NCBI GenBank assembly: GCA_029261695.1
Contig: JAJDAV010000021.1
Span: 1 to 37,611 of the forward strand
DNA from: Nitrospinaceae bacterium
Lineage (GTDB): Bacteria > Nitrospinota > Nitrospinia > Nitrospinales > VA-1
DNA: 37,611 nt
Direction: 5' to 3'
Both the position numbers and the translations under genes were made by a program. How positions within the stretch are numbered: position 1 is the first letter of the stretch; every line of letters starts with the position of its first letter. This document shows positions 1 to 7,438 of this stretch, one piece after another. The notes under the pieces are model-generated. The model saw only the letters and a program-made list of their open reading frames with translations, was not told where the DNA came from and did not search any database.

Positions 1-2
1 TC

Positions 3-203
3 GACGGGGATAGTCATGGGCAATCTGCTACTCAAAAAAAGGATTTTGAAAGGACCCAGTTTTTGAAATTGCAGGGGCTAACTGTTATTCGCTTTTCTAA
101 TTTGGAGGTTGAAACAAGTTTAGAGGCAATAATGGTAAAGACTGAAGCGTTTGTTGAAAAAGGCAAATCCCCCCAACCCCCTTCGATGAAGGGGGAGTTT
201 TAA
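3..203 (+). CDS. DUF559-type endonuclease domain protein, C-terminal part (5' end outside window)
   Basis: An open frame enters from the left edge and stops with TAA at 201-203. It reads about 66 codons. The segments ATQKDFERTQFLKLQGL and TVIRFSNLEVE match the end of the DUF559 / very-short-patch-repair-like nuclease fold, where a D/E-x-x-R helix is followed by a strand of the type 'vlRFwNnEV' and a closing helix. This is recognised from memory of the family. The N-terminal catalytic residues lie outside the window, so activity cannot be judged. The last 12 or so residues (KSPQPPSMKGEF) are encoded by the left arm of a palindromic repeat, so the natural end of the domain is probably just before it. 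Its cellular role (standalone nuclease or a cargo gene) is unknown. Confidence 0.7.
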   Translation, partial: DGDSHGQSATQKKDFERTQFLKLQGLTVIRFSNLEVETSLEAIMVKTEAFVEKGKSPQPPSMKGEF

Positions 204-239
204 TGAACCCCTCTTTTTCAAAGAGGGGCTGGGGTGATT
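166..239. repeat. Nested palindromic (REP/MITE-like) repeat
   Basis: Two perfect hairpins lie inside an outer inverted repeat. Hairpin A pairs 177-184 (CCCCCTTC) with 188-195 (GAAGGGGG). Hairpin B pairs 208-216 (CCCCTCTTT) with 220-228 (AAAGAGGGG). The outer arms are 166-175 and 230-239, matching at 9 of 10 positions. The folded form would be a cruciform or three-way junction. Such C/G-rich modules resemble dispersed intergenic palindromes seen in many bacterial genomes. I see no second copy in this window. It covers the DUF559 stop codon and could also serve as its terminator. Confidence 0.75.
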
Positions 240-321
240 ATCCTTTAAAGGCCAATTTACATCTGCGGCTAAAAATGGGGTAAAATAGGCCCGACTTTTT
301 ACTAGAACTCCTTAGGCGGGC

Positions 322-2550
322 ATGAAAAAAAACTGGTTAAATTCATTCACGGTTGCCATTGGCCTGACTCTGGCTTCGCTTTATATCTACACGCTCGATC
401 TTACCTTTTTCCACCTACTCGAACTCAAAAGTTACGATTTTAAAATCCGTTCTCGCGGTGAACGCCCGACAACGGGGCAGGTGGCTATTGTCGCTGTCGA
501 CGAAAAAAGCCTGAAAGAAAAAGGTCGCTGGCCGTGGCCTCGAACTTATATGGCTGATCTGGTGGATAAAATCAGCGGAGCGGGAGCGGCGGTGATTGGA
601 TTTGATATCTTGTTTCCCGAGCCTGACAGCTATGTTCCTTTTCAAGCGGTTCAAGAGGCGGTGAAGAAAAAGGATCTTACGAATATCGATTCTGAAAGTT
701 TAATGCAATGGATGCATGAGGTGGGGGATTCGGATCGGTTGTTCGCGGAATCTACCCTTAAATCGGAAAAGGTGGTTTTGGGTTATTTTGTTTATACGGA
801 GTCAGACCCGTTGGGAGACACGGCCGAAGCAATGTCAGCCAAGCAAATGGAGTTGTTGGATTTTTCTGAATACCCGATCGTACAACGTTTTGATAAACCA
901 GAGGACCGAGTTCCTTTTAGGGTGATGAAATCGGCAGGTCTCAGTCTGCCGAAGTTAGTCGATGCTGCGAACAGTGTGGGTTATGTTTCGTATTTGCCTG
1001 AGGTGGATGGGGTGGTGCGCTGGATTCCCATGGTCATGCAGTTGGGTGAAAATTTTTTTCCACCTTTCAGTTTGCAGATGCTCCGCGAAGCGACCCAGCT
1101 TAATCTGGCGGTTCGTATTGCTCCGTTCGGGATTGATGGTGTGAAGTTGGGGGAGAGTGTGTTTCCGACGTCTGAGAGTGGCGACTTTTTGATCAATTAT
1201 TATGGGCCGGCTTTCACTTTCACTCATTACACGGCATCGGAAGTGCTCGACGGAAAGATAGGAAAGAAGGAGTTGGAGAATAAGATCATTCTGGTGGGTG
1301 GCACGGCCGCTGGTATCCTTGATATTAAAACAACACCCTATGGCACGCTTTACCCGGGTGTGGAAGTGCATGCAAATGTTATCGAAAATCTAATTCAGCA
1401 GGACTTCATTGTTCAACCGACCTGGCTGAAAATTCTGGATTTTTTTATGATCTTTGTTTCTGGAATCCTTTTGGGCTTAATATCTATCTACTTTAAAGCC
1501 TATGCGATGGCGGGCATGGTGCTGTTAGGAGTATGTGGCTACCTGGGTGTAGATTATTATTTGTTTACAGAAAAAGGATTGTGGGTGAATACGGTCTATC
1601 CGATTTTCACGCAGATTTTTGTTTATTCGGGGATCACTTTATTTAAATTTGGATTTGAAGAAAGAGAAAAAAGATTTATCAGGGGAGCATTCAGTCAATA
1701 TCTGGCACCAGCGGTGGTCGATCAGTTGGTGGATAATCCCAATCTATTAAAACTGGGTGGTGAACGGAAAGAGCTGACCGCATTTTTTTCGGATGTCGCT
1801 GGGTTTTCCACCATATCTGAAAATTTGGAGCCGGAAGAACTGGTAGACCTATTGAATCATTATTTGACCGAGATGACGGACATCATAATGAAGTATGAAG
1901 GTACGGTGGATAAGTTCGAAGGCGATGCGATAATCGCTTTTTTTGGTGCACCTATTCCGCATGAGGATCATGCTCGGCGCACTTGCCTGGTAGCACTGGA
2001 AATGCAGCACCGGCTTGCCGAGCTTCGCGAAGGCTGGAAAAAGGAAGGCAAACACGAGTTGTTTATGCGTATTGGCATCAACACCGGCGCTATGGTTGTT
2101 GGGAATATGGGTTCGAAGAGTCGCATGGACTATACAATGATGGGCGATTCGGTAAATCTTGCGGCGCGTTTAGAAGGTGTAAATAAACAGTATCGAACTT
2201 ATACTATGATTAGTCAGTTTACTTATGAACAGGTTAAAGATGATATTGAAGTACGAGAACTCGACTTAATTCGGGTTGTTGGGAAAAATGAGCCGGTAAG
2301 AATTTTTGAGGTGTTGGCAGAGAAAGGTAAGTTAAGCGAGGAGTTTCAGAAAAAACTTCCTGTTTTTAATGAGGGACTCGATCACTATCGAAATCGAAGA
2401 TGGGAAGAGGGTATCCAATGTTTTGAAAAGGTTCTGGCTATGGATGAAGATGATGGCCCCTCGTTGACTTATTTTGAACGATGTATTACTTTTCAGGGCC
2501 AACCTCCTCCAGATGAATGGGATGGAGTTTTTGGCATGACTACTAAATAA
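322..2550 (+). CDS. CHASE2-domain adenylate cyclase (class IIIb type)
   Basis: Predicted membrane sensor making a cyclic nucleotide, most likely cAMP. Order: TM at about 8-28, extracytoplasmic CHASE2 sensor about 30-365, three TM segments about 370-443, a cyclase transducer element (ERREKRFIRG...), then the class III catalytic domain about 475-665. Metal-binding aspartates are D491 (FFSDVAGFS) and D535 (FEGD). The purine-specifying pair is K531 and T605 (YTMMGD), and the transition-state pair N612 and R616 is present. Lys/Thr is the class IIIb arrangement known from bicarbonate-responsive cyclases such as CyaB. The tail (about 675-715) looks like a TPR-type helical pair. An in-frame stop at 313-315 makes ATG 322 the first possible start. 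The next gene begins 12 nt downstream, suggesting an operon. Confidence 0.92.
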   Translation: MKKNWLNSFTVAIGLTLASLYIYTLDLTFFHLLELKSYDFKIRSRGERPTTGQVAIVAVDEKSLKEKGRWPWPRTYMADLVDKISGAGAAVIGFDILFPEPDSYVPFQAVQEAVKKKDLTNIDSESLMQWMHEVGDSDRLFAESTLKSEKVVLGYFVYTESDPLGDTAEAMSAKQMELLDFSEYPIVQRFDKPEDRVPFRVMKSAGLSLPKLVDAANSVGYVSYLPEVDGVVRWIPMVMQLGENFFPPFSLQMLREATQLNLAVRIAPFGIDGVKLGESVFPTSESGDFLINYYGPAFTFTHYTASEVLDGKIGKKELENKIILVGGTAAGILDIKTTPYGTLYPGVEVHANVIENLIQQDFIVQPTWLKILDFFMIFVSGILLGLISIYFKAYAMAGMVLLGVCGYLGVDYYLFTEKGLWVNTVYPIFTQIFVYSGITLFKFGFEEREKRFIRGAFSQYLAPAVVDQLVDNPNLLKLGGERKELTAFFSDVAGFSTISENLEPEELVDLLNHYLTEMTDIIMKYEGTVDKFEGDAIIAFFGAPIPHEDHARRTCLVALEMQHRLAELREGWKKEGKHELFMRIGINTGAMVVGNMGSKSRMDYTMMGDSVNLAARLEGVNKQYRTYTMISQFTYEQVKDDIEVRELDLIRVVGKNEPVRIFEVLAEKGKLSEEFQKKLPVFNEGLDHYRNRRWEEGIQCFEKVLAMDEDDGPSLTYFERCITFQGQPPPDEWDGVFGMTTK

Positions 2551-2562
2551 CGGAGAAGTGTT

Positions 2563-2928
2563 ATGTTGTTGGGGGAGTTTCTATTAGAGAAGGGGCTGGT
2601 AAAGGAAGAGGAACTAGTCGCTGCGTTGGATGATCAACAGCAGAATAAAATGCCTATGGGCCAAATGGCGGTTCAGAAAGGTTTTCTGGATTCTAAATCC
2701 TTATTTAAAGTTTTAACGGAACAAAGAAAAAAGTTGCGAGACGCTAACGATTTTGGTGCAATTGCTGTTGAGATGGGTTTACTTAATCCGAAGCAAATAG
2801 AAGAATTGGTTGAGTCTCAAAGTACCACGAATGAATTGCTGGGAAACCTTCTGGTTGGAAAGGGTATTTTACCGCGTGAAAAACTAGTAGAGGTTTTACG
2901 GGAATATAATTCAGTGAATGCCAAATAA
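2563..2928 (+). CDS. Small four-repeat MshEN-like protein
   Basis: A 121-residue protein built of four similar 24-residue units at 2-25, 31-54, 63-86 and 92-115. Each fits x-x-G-x-x-x-x-x-x-G/M-hydrophobic-hydrophobic-x4-hydrophobic-x3-hydrophobic-x-x-Q/Y. This is the half-motif of MshEN (T2SS ATPase N-terminal) domains, which bind cyclic-di-GMP in MshE. The leading Arg of the RLGxx consensus is absent in all four units (L, P, D, L). No signal peptide or TM is visible. It follows the adenylate cyclase by 12 nt and is probably co-transcribed. A nucleotide-responsive or adaptor role is inference; it could be a purely structural helical repeat. Confidence 0.72.
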   Translation: MLLGEFLLEKGLVKEEELVAALDDQQQNKMPMGQMAVQKGFLDSKSLFKVLTEQRKKLRDANDFGAIAVEMGLLNPKQIEELVESQSTTNELLGNLLVGKGILPREKLVEVLREYNSVNAK

Positions 2929-2975
2929 TTATGATTAATTAACTTCAGTTTCGCGCTGGAGAGAGGAGATTTATA

Positions 2976-3443
2976 GTGAAAAACAAGAAACAGGTGGGTA
3001 AGGCTTTAGGAAAGGTTGCCAGTGGGTTATACGTGGTAACGGCTAAATGCGAAGATAAAGAAGATGCTGTTTTAGCGAGTTGGGTCAATCAGTGTTCGTT
3101 TGATCCCCCTGCTGTGACGATTGCATTGGGTACTCTGCGAGCGGCACGACTTTTGGTTGAGGGATCGGATGCTTTCATCGTAAATATTCTCCCCCAAGAT
3201 GATAACACTTTGCTCAAACATTTCAGTCGGCCTCCGGAAGATATTTTTAAAGGTGTTAAAACCCGTAAGGGTCTCGATGGTATCCGTATTTTAAGCGATG
3301 CGGTTGCTTATCTAGAATGTGAAGTTGCTCATTCCATGCAGTCGGGTGATCATGTTTTGTATGTGGGGGAAATTGTCGGGGGAAAAACTTTAAAAGGCGG
3401 CGACCCTTATATTCACGTCAGGGATAACGGATTTAATTATTGA
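2976..3443 (+). CDS. Flavin reductase-like FMN-binding domain protein
   Basis: A 155-residue protein of the flavin reductase / DIM6-NTAB split-barrel family. Recognisable parts are the opening KALGKVASGLYVVTA, the strand VLASWVNQCSFDPPAVTIAL that contacts FMN in this family, FIVNILPQ, and the late YVGEIVGG segment. It is expected to bind FMN and use NAD(P)H to reduce flavin or act as the reductase partner of an oxygenase, but no partner is adjacent. The start is GTG at 2976, preceded by AGAGGAG at 2962-2968. The 3' end overlaps the convergent small membrane protein gene by 7 nt. Confidence 0.85.
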   Translation: MKNKKQVGKALGKVASGLYVVTAKCEDKEDAVLASWVNQCSFDPPAVTIALGTLRAARLLVEGSDAFIVNILPQDDNTLLKHFSRPPEDIFKGVKTRKGLDGIRILSDAVAYLECEVAHSMQSGDHVLYVGEIVGGKTLKGGDPYIHVRDNGFNY

Positions 3444-3706
3444 TCGAGGCCGATCATTTTTAAAAAGTCGGTGCGGGTGATTGCCCAGTAGGCACCTGTG
3501 ACTACAAAAGCAACTGCTGATACGATGAAGACTCCCAATTTGACCATACGTTTGGGGTCATCTTCGTAGTATTCCTTTAGGTCACCGGCCATGCTTTCTA
3601 CAACACCTTCGTCAGCAGACTTCCTGAAGGTTTTGTCGATTGCATCGCGACCATAGATGATCCCGAAAATTACCGCGATAATAAGTATTTCAATTGCACC
3701 AATCAT
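3437..3706 (-). CDS. Small two-TM membrane protein with TatA-like N-terminus
   Basis: An 89-residue protein. Residues 1-18 form a short hydrophobic helix (MIGAIEILIIAVIFG) followed by a Gly and a charged amphipathic stretch, reminiscent of TatA/TatB. A second TM occupies about 56-76 (LGVFIVSAVAFVVTGAYWAI). The acidic middle (LKEYYEDDPKR) is unlike TatA, and TatA has only one TM, so I do not call it a Tat protein. It is convergent with the flavin reductase gene. No clear Shine-Dalgarno precedes ATG 3706. The similarity could be superficial; function unknown. Confidence 0.6.
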   Translation of the reverse strand: MIGAIEILIIAVIFGIIYGRDAIDKTFRKSADEGVVESMAGDLKEYYEDDPKRMVKLGVFIVSAVAFVVTGAYWAITRTDFLKMIGLDQ

Positions 3707-3737
3707 TATTCAATAGCTATTTTTTATGTTGTTTTGT

Positions 3738-6254
3738 TCAACCTGAAAATTCAGGAATCTCAAGGCGGGTTAATTTTTTAGGTCCGGCCTTTGGGGATGC
3801 GCTACGAGCGCAACGGAACCCATAGTCATCCATCCTACTGTTTGGGTTGCCGTTATTGCGAAATGAAGAGTAAATAAAACCTTTCAGATCGCGCCATGAT
3901 CCACCGCGGACGACCTTGAACTCTCCACCAATGGGCCCTTTCGGGTTTGCATATTCATCTATTTCCATATAATACTCGCGATCATACCAATCGTCTACCC
4001 ATTCTTTAACGTTTCCGGCCATATTGTGTAGTCCGTATGGGCTTTTTCCTTCCAGGAAGGAGTCGACTGGGGTTAGTACTTGGTGTTTCGTATCCTTGGT
4101 CCAGGTTTGGTGATAGCGAGCCAGTTTGGGGGAAGGTGGTTGATTGCCCCAGGGATAGTAGTAGGATTTTTCGCCTCGTGCAGCTTTTTCCCATTCTGCT
4201 TCAGAGGGTAGACGCTTGCCCTTCCATTTACAATATTCACTGGCACCTCTCCAGGAAACGTTGTTGATAGGGAAGTTTTCCAGGCCGGGACGGGGGTTAA
4301 ATTTCCCGGTGTAAACCAGAGTTCCGAATTTGTTGTCGAGGTAGTAACCTTTGGTATTGTTATTGATATTTAAAAATTCGGAAAACTCTTTTGCCGAGAT
4401 TTCATATTTATCAATGTAATAGGCATCCAGAAAAACACGATGCTCAGGCCTTTCATCATCCACACTATCATTCAACCCCATCTTGAAAAAACCGGAGGGA
4501 ACAAGAGCCATCTCAGAGGGGATACGTTCAGTGGTTGTGCCGGTTGATGCTTTTTTGAAGAAACTTGTTTTCTTCTTTTCAGCCATCTGTAAGATTGATT
4601 TAGCCTCTTCCGCAAACTCTCCATTTCTGTCGCTATTGAGATAAGCTTGCAAGTAACCTTTGGCTTTCTCAATTTGGTTTGTTTGGGAATAAATCCATCC
4701 AGAAAAAAACTTTAAATCGGCTCGCTCTGAATGCGTTGTAGATTGAATATCGGCAATCAAACTTTCTGCAACTTCAGGAGGGCTGACAGCCAATACTTTT
4801 TGGTACCAGTTTTTTGCATCGGCGTATTGTTTTTGCAATAAGGAATAGAACCCCAGGTTCATCATTGCCAGAGTGTTCAGGTTTCCTGGGTTTTTATTTT
4901 TGTTGAGTCCGCGCAGGGTCCAGGCTGAAGCCATTTCAACATCATTGGTTTTATAATATGTCCAGCCCAGTTGGATGTAGTTTTTCAAATCAGTGGGATT
5001 CTGATCAATGAGAAATCGGTATTGCTCTATAGCCTGGGTGAAATTATTCATTCGATAATAAGATTCTGCCAATCCAGCGTGGATTTTTTCATTGCCTGGA
5101 AACTGTTTTTGCATGCTTTTTAAGGTTTGAATGGCTAGAGCATGTTGTCCTAGTCGCCCGAATGCGTTAGCAACGTTAATTTTATTTTGAATACTTTCGG
5201 GTTGTAATTTTGCCAATGCCTTTAAGTGCAACAGGGAGGATATAATCCGATTTTTCTTTAGGAACAAGTTTGCGAGTCTTTGATGTGCGGGGGTAAACCC
5301 GTTGTTTATTTGAACAACCTGCATGAAGTTTTCAATTGCTGCTTTGAGGTTTCCGCTTTCCTCATGTACCAGCCCCAGATTGAAAAGTGTCGACAGATTT
5401 CCTGGAGAAGCTTTTAAAGCAAGATTGTAATGTTTGATTGATTCTTCATAATTTTTTAATTCAGAATAAATATTTGCCAGATTATTTTGCGCATCAATTG
5501 AATTGGGATTGATTTTAGTGGACAACTGCAAATAGAAAACCGCCCGGTCTAATTTTTTGTTTTGGTAATACACCATACCTACATTTGAAAAATAGGCCCC
5601 GAGAGTTTGTTTTGGGTTTAGGTTTTTTAAAAAGTAAGAATTTTTTTCCTCGGAGAGGTAGCGCTGCTGGTAGAAACTATCGGGAAACGATGTTCCCATT
5701 TCTGTTGCTTCGATATTAATTCTGGCGGTCTCTTTTTCATAGCGAACAAAAAAGTGATTGGGGAGTGGAACTCCAAAAAGAGGTAAGTTTAATTTCTGTC
5801 CTAGAATCAAATAGAGCAGGGACAGGTTCATGCAATACCCTCTTTTAGTTTTGAGCATCCCATGTAGAAAGAGTTCCTCGTCATTTATAGGAATTCCCCG
5901 CTCATCGACTTGCTCGGTATATCGGTAGCCCGCTTGCTGGTGAATTATTTTGCGCAGTGAATTGACTACCCTCTTAGCTTCTGTGGAACCTTTTAAATCC
6001 TTTTTTACTTTTGAAACTAGATGGGTAATATTTCCCTTCAATGGCCGAGTATCCAGAGATGGATCCCAGTGTTTAGAGATGAGGAGCAGTGTTTCTAAAA
6101 GATCAATTTTAGGGGCAGGAATTTCTGCAATGCGGCTAAGCTCTTTTTCCACCGGTGCTTCCCCATTCAAGCTCGTGCTATGCGCAAGGGTAGGGTAGCA
6201 ATAGAAAAACAGGATAAGATAAGCTGATATCAAGCGGAAACGTGATAAAATCAT
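3738..6254 (-). CDS. Exported transglutaminase-like / TPR / FGE-sulfatase-like fusion protein
   Basis: 838 residues. A signal peptide or anchor at 1-25 precedes a SirB1-type transglutaminase-like segment (about 55-215) with candidate catalytic residues C141 (KRGYCMNLS) and H167 (PNHFFVRY). Some ten TPR-like units follow (about 220-560; for example AQNNLANIYSELKNYEESIKHY). The last part (about 580-830) is an FGE-sulfatase/SUMF1-like fold: PSGFFKMG, SEAEWEKAARG, PWGNQ, GNVKEWVDDWYD, VVRGGSWRD, YGFRCARS. The two active-site cysteines of true formylglycine-generating enzyme, located after the GGS motif, are not present; that stretch reads GGSWRD and IYSSFRNN. The module is therefore probably a binding or structural domain. 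The gene is divergent from the CheB-like gene, with an inverted repeat between them. Confidence 0.85.
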   Translation of the reverse strand: MILSRFRLISAYLILFFYCYPTLAHSTSLNGEAPVEKELSRIAEIPAPKIDLLETLLLISKHWDPSLDTRPLKGNITHLVSKVKKDLKGSTEAKRVVNSLRKIIHQQAGYRYTEQVDERGIPINDEELFLHGMLKTKRGYCMNLSLLYLILGQKLNLPLFGVPLPNHFFVRYEKETARINIEATEMGTSFPDSFYQQRYLSEEKNSYFLKNLNPKQTLGAYFSNVGMVYYQNKKLDRAVFYLQLSTKINPNSIDAQNNLANIYSELKNYEESIKHYNLALKASPGNLSTLFNLGLVHEESGNLKAAIENFMQVVQINNGFTPAHQRLANLFLKKNRIISSLLHLKALAKLQPESIQNKINVANAFGRLGQHALAIQTLKSMQKQFPGNEKIHAGLAESYYRMNNFTQAIEQYRFLIDQNPTDLKNYIQLGWTYYKTNDVEMASAWTLRGLNKNKNPGNLNTLAMMNLGFYSLLQKQYADAKNWYQKVLAVSPPEVAESLIADIQSTTHSERADLKFFSGWIYSQTNQIEKAKGYLQAYLNSDRNGEFAEEAKSILQMAEKKKTSFFKKASTGTTTERIPSEMALVPSGFFKMGLNDSVDDERPEHRVFLDAYYIDKYEISAKEFSEFLNINNNTKGYYLDNKFGTLVYTGKFNPRPGLENFPINNVSWRGASEYCKWKGKRLPSEAEWEKAARGEKSYYYPWGNQPPSPKLARYHQTWTKDTKHQVLTPVDSFLEGKSPYGLHNMAGNVKEWVDDWYDREYYMEIDEYANPKGPIGGEFKVVRGGSWRDLKGFIYSSFRNNGNPNSRMDDYGFRCARSASPKAGPKKLTRLEIPEFSG

Positions 6255-6273
6255 TTTGTGCAGGTTCAGTTCT

Positions 6274-6301
6274 TTCTGATATTTCTATTATTATATCAGA
6301 A
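6274..6301. promoter_or_regulatory. Inverted repeat overlapping a -10-like box
   Basis: A perfect 9-bp inverted repeat, TTCTGATAT (6274-6282) and ATATCAGAA (6293-6301), with a 10-nt spacer, lies between two divergent genes. On the minus strand the right arm contains TATAAT (6295-6290), a perfect -10 sequence about 36 nt upstream of ATG 6254. No good -35 was seen. The layout fits an operator over the promoter of the TPR/FGE-like gene; a hairpin in the 5' leader is the alternative. Confidence 0.45.
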
Positions 6302-6364
6302 GTGATCCTGAGAGGTAGAAAAGAAAAAGCAGTGTTTTTTGAATACATATTCTGGAAATCCTAA

Positions 6365-7390
6365 ATGAAAATTCTGGTGGCAGAGGACGATCTTGATAAT
6401 GCCCGTCTTTTAGAAAATATTTTAAGGAAAAATGATCATTCTGTTGAGGTTGTTCCTGATGGTGCCAAAGCACTGCAACGTTTGCAGACTGAGAAGTTCG
6501 ATGCGCTATTGACAGATTGGATGATGCCAGAAATGGATGGAATAACCTTGATACAACGAGTACGTGCTGAGGTTAAATCCGCTCCTCTGATTTTGATGAT
6601 TACAGCAATAAGTGATGATGATGCCCGACAGCAGGTGTTGCAGGCAGGTGCCGATGATTTTTTGATCAAGCCTTACCGGTCTACGGATGTGGTAAGGGTA
6701 TTGTCGGATGGGCTTGCCAGATTGAATCAACCCCTCCCAGAACCGGATGACAGGGTAGTCACACCGGTTCGGGTCAATGGCCTTCCCCCTTTTGTGAGCA
6801 TTGTAGTGGCCGCAGGAACAGGGGGACCATCGGATATTCATCAGTTTTTTCAATCTATTGAAGAAAATTGCCCGGCAGCATTTTTTGTTGTTCAACATGG
6901 TCCAGATTGGATGATGACCCTGTTGGCCCGTCAATTAAAGCAGGAATCAAGATTCCCGTGTATGGTGGCCTATCAAGATTTGCAGCCAGCACGAGGTCAT
7001 ATTTATCTTGCACCTGGTAATCATCACTTGGCTTTTTCTCCGCCCCCGGTTGCTTTGGAATTGAATCAAGATTCTAAGGAAAATTATTTGAGACCCTCAG
7101 CGGACTATTTGTTTCGGAACGCTGCAACGGTTTTTGGTGAATTTTGTATTGCCGTGATTCTTTCGGGAATGGGTAGAGACGGCTCGCAAGGAGCAAGAAA
7201 TATTAAAGCTTCGGGAGGAGTGGTTTTCGTGGAAGACCCTAAAGCCGCTGCGGCCTCTTCCATGCCTCAGACCGCGCTGGACTCTAAAGTAGCTGATGCA
7301 GTTCTACCTTTAAGTATTCTTGGAGAGGCAGTGTTGGACCAAGCACAACGATTGAATGAAGAATTGGAACGTAGAAAAAAAGAAGAATAA
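6365..7390 (+). CDS. Response regulator-CheB-like protein with Ser-to-Gly at the catalytic position
   Basis: 341 residues. A receiver domain (1-120) has acidic DD near residues 8-9, phospho-acceptor D51 (TDWMMPEMDG) and K102 (IKPY). A CheB methylesterase-like domain (about 143-330) follows. In CheB the triad is Ser-His-Asp. Here H178 (VVQHGPD) and D272 (SGMGRDGS) are retained, but the serine of the usual GASTGG motif is Gly151 (AAGTGG; codon GGA at 6815-6817). A conventional methylesterase reaction is therefore unlikely. No cheA, cheR, cheW or receptor gene is nearby, so this is an orphan. It may be a phosphorylation-controlled binding protein, but that is inference. Confidence 0.88.
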   Translation: MKILVAEDDLDNARLLENILRKNDHSVEVVPDGAKALQRLQTEKFDALLTDWMMPEMDGITLIQRVRAEVKSAPLILMITAISDDDARQQVLQAGADDFLIKPYRSTDVVRVLSDGLARLNQPLPEPDDRVVTPVRVNGLPPFVSIVVAAGTGGPSDIHQFFQSIEENCPAAFFVVQHGPDWMMTLLARQLKQESRFPCMVAYQDLQPARGHIYLAPGNHHLAFSPPPVALELNQDSKENYLRPSADYLFRNAATVFGEFCIAVILSGMGRDGSQGARNIKASGGVVFVEDPKAAAASSMPQTALDSKVADAVLPLSILGEAVLDQAQRLNEELERRKKEE

Positions 7391-7438
7391 TAGTTTCATA
7401 CGAAAAGATTTTCCGGTCCTTAAATTTGGTTATTTGTT

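Noticed and set aside
3437-3706. Call as TatA translocase subunit
   Set aside because: The second TM and the acidic middle do not fit TatA; only the first 18 residues are similar.
4006-4672. Open frames antisense to, or in other frames of, the FGE-like region
   Set aside because: They are shadows of the 838-residue gene, whose domains are continuous across this stretch.
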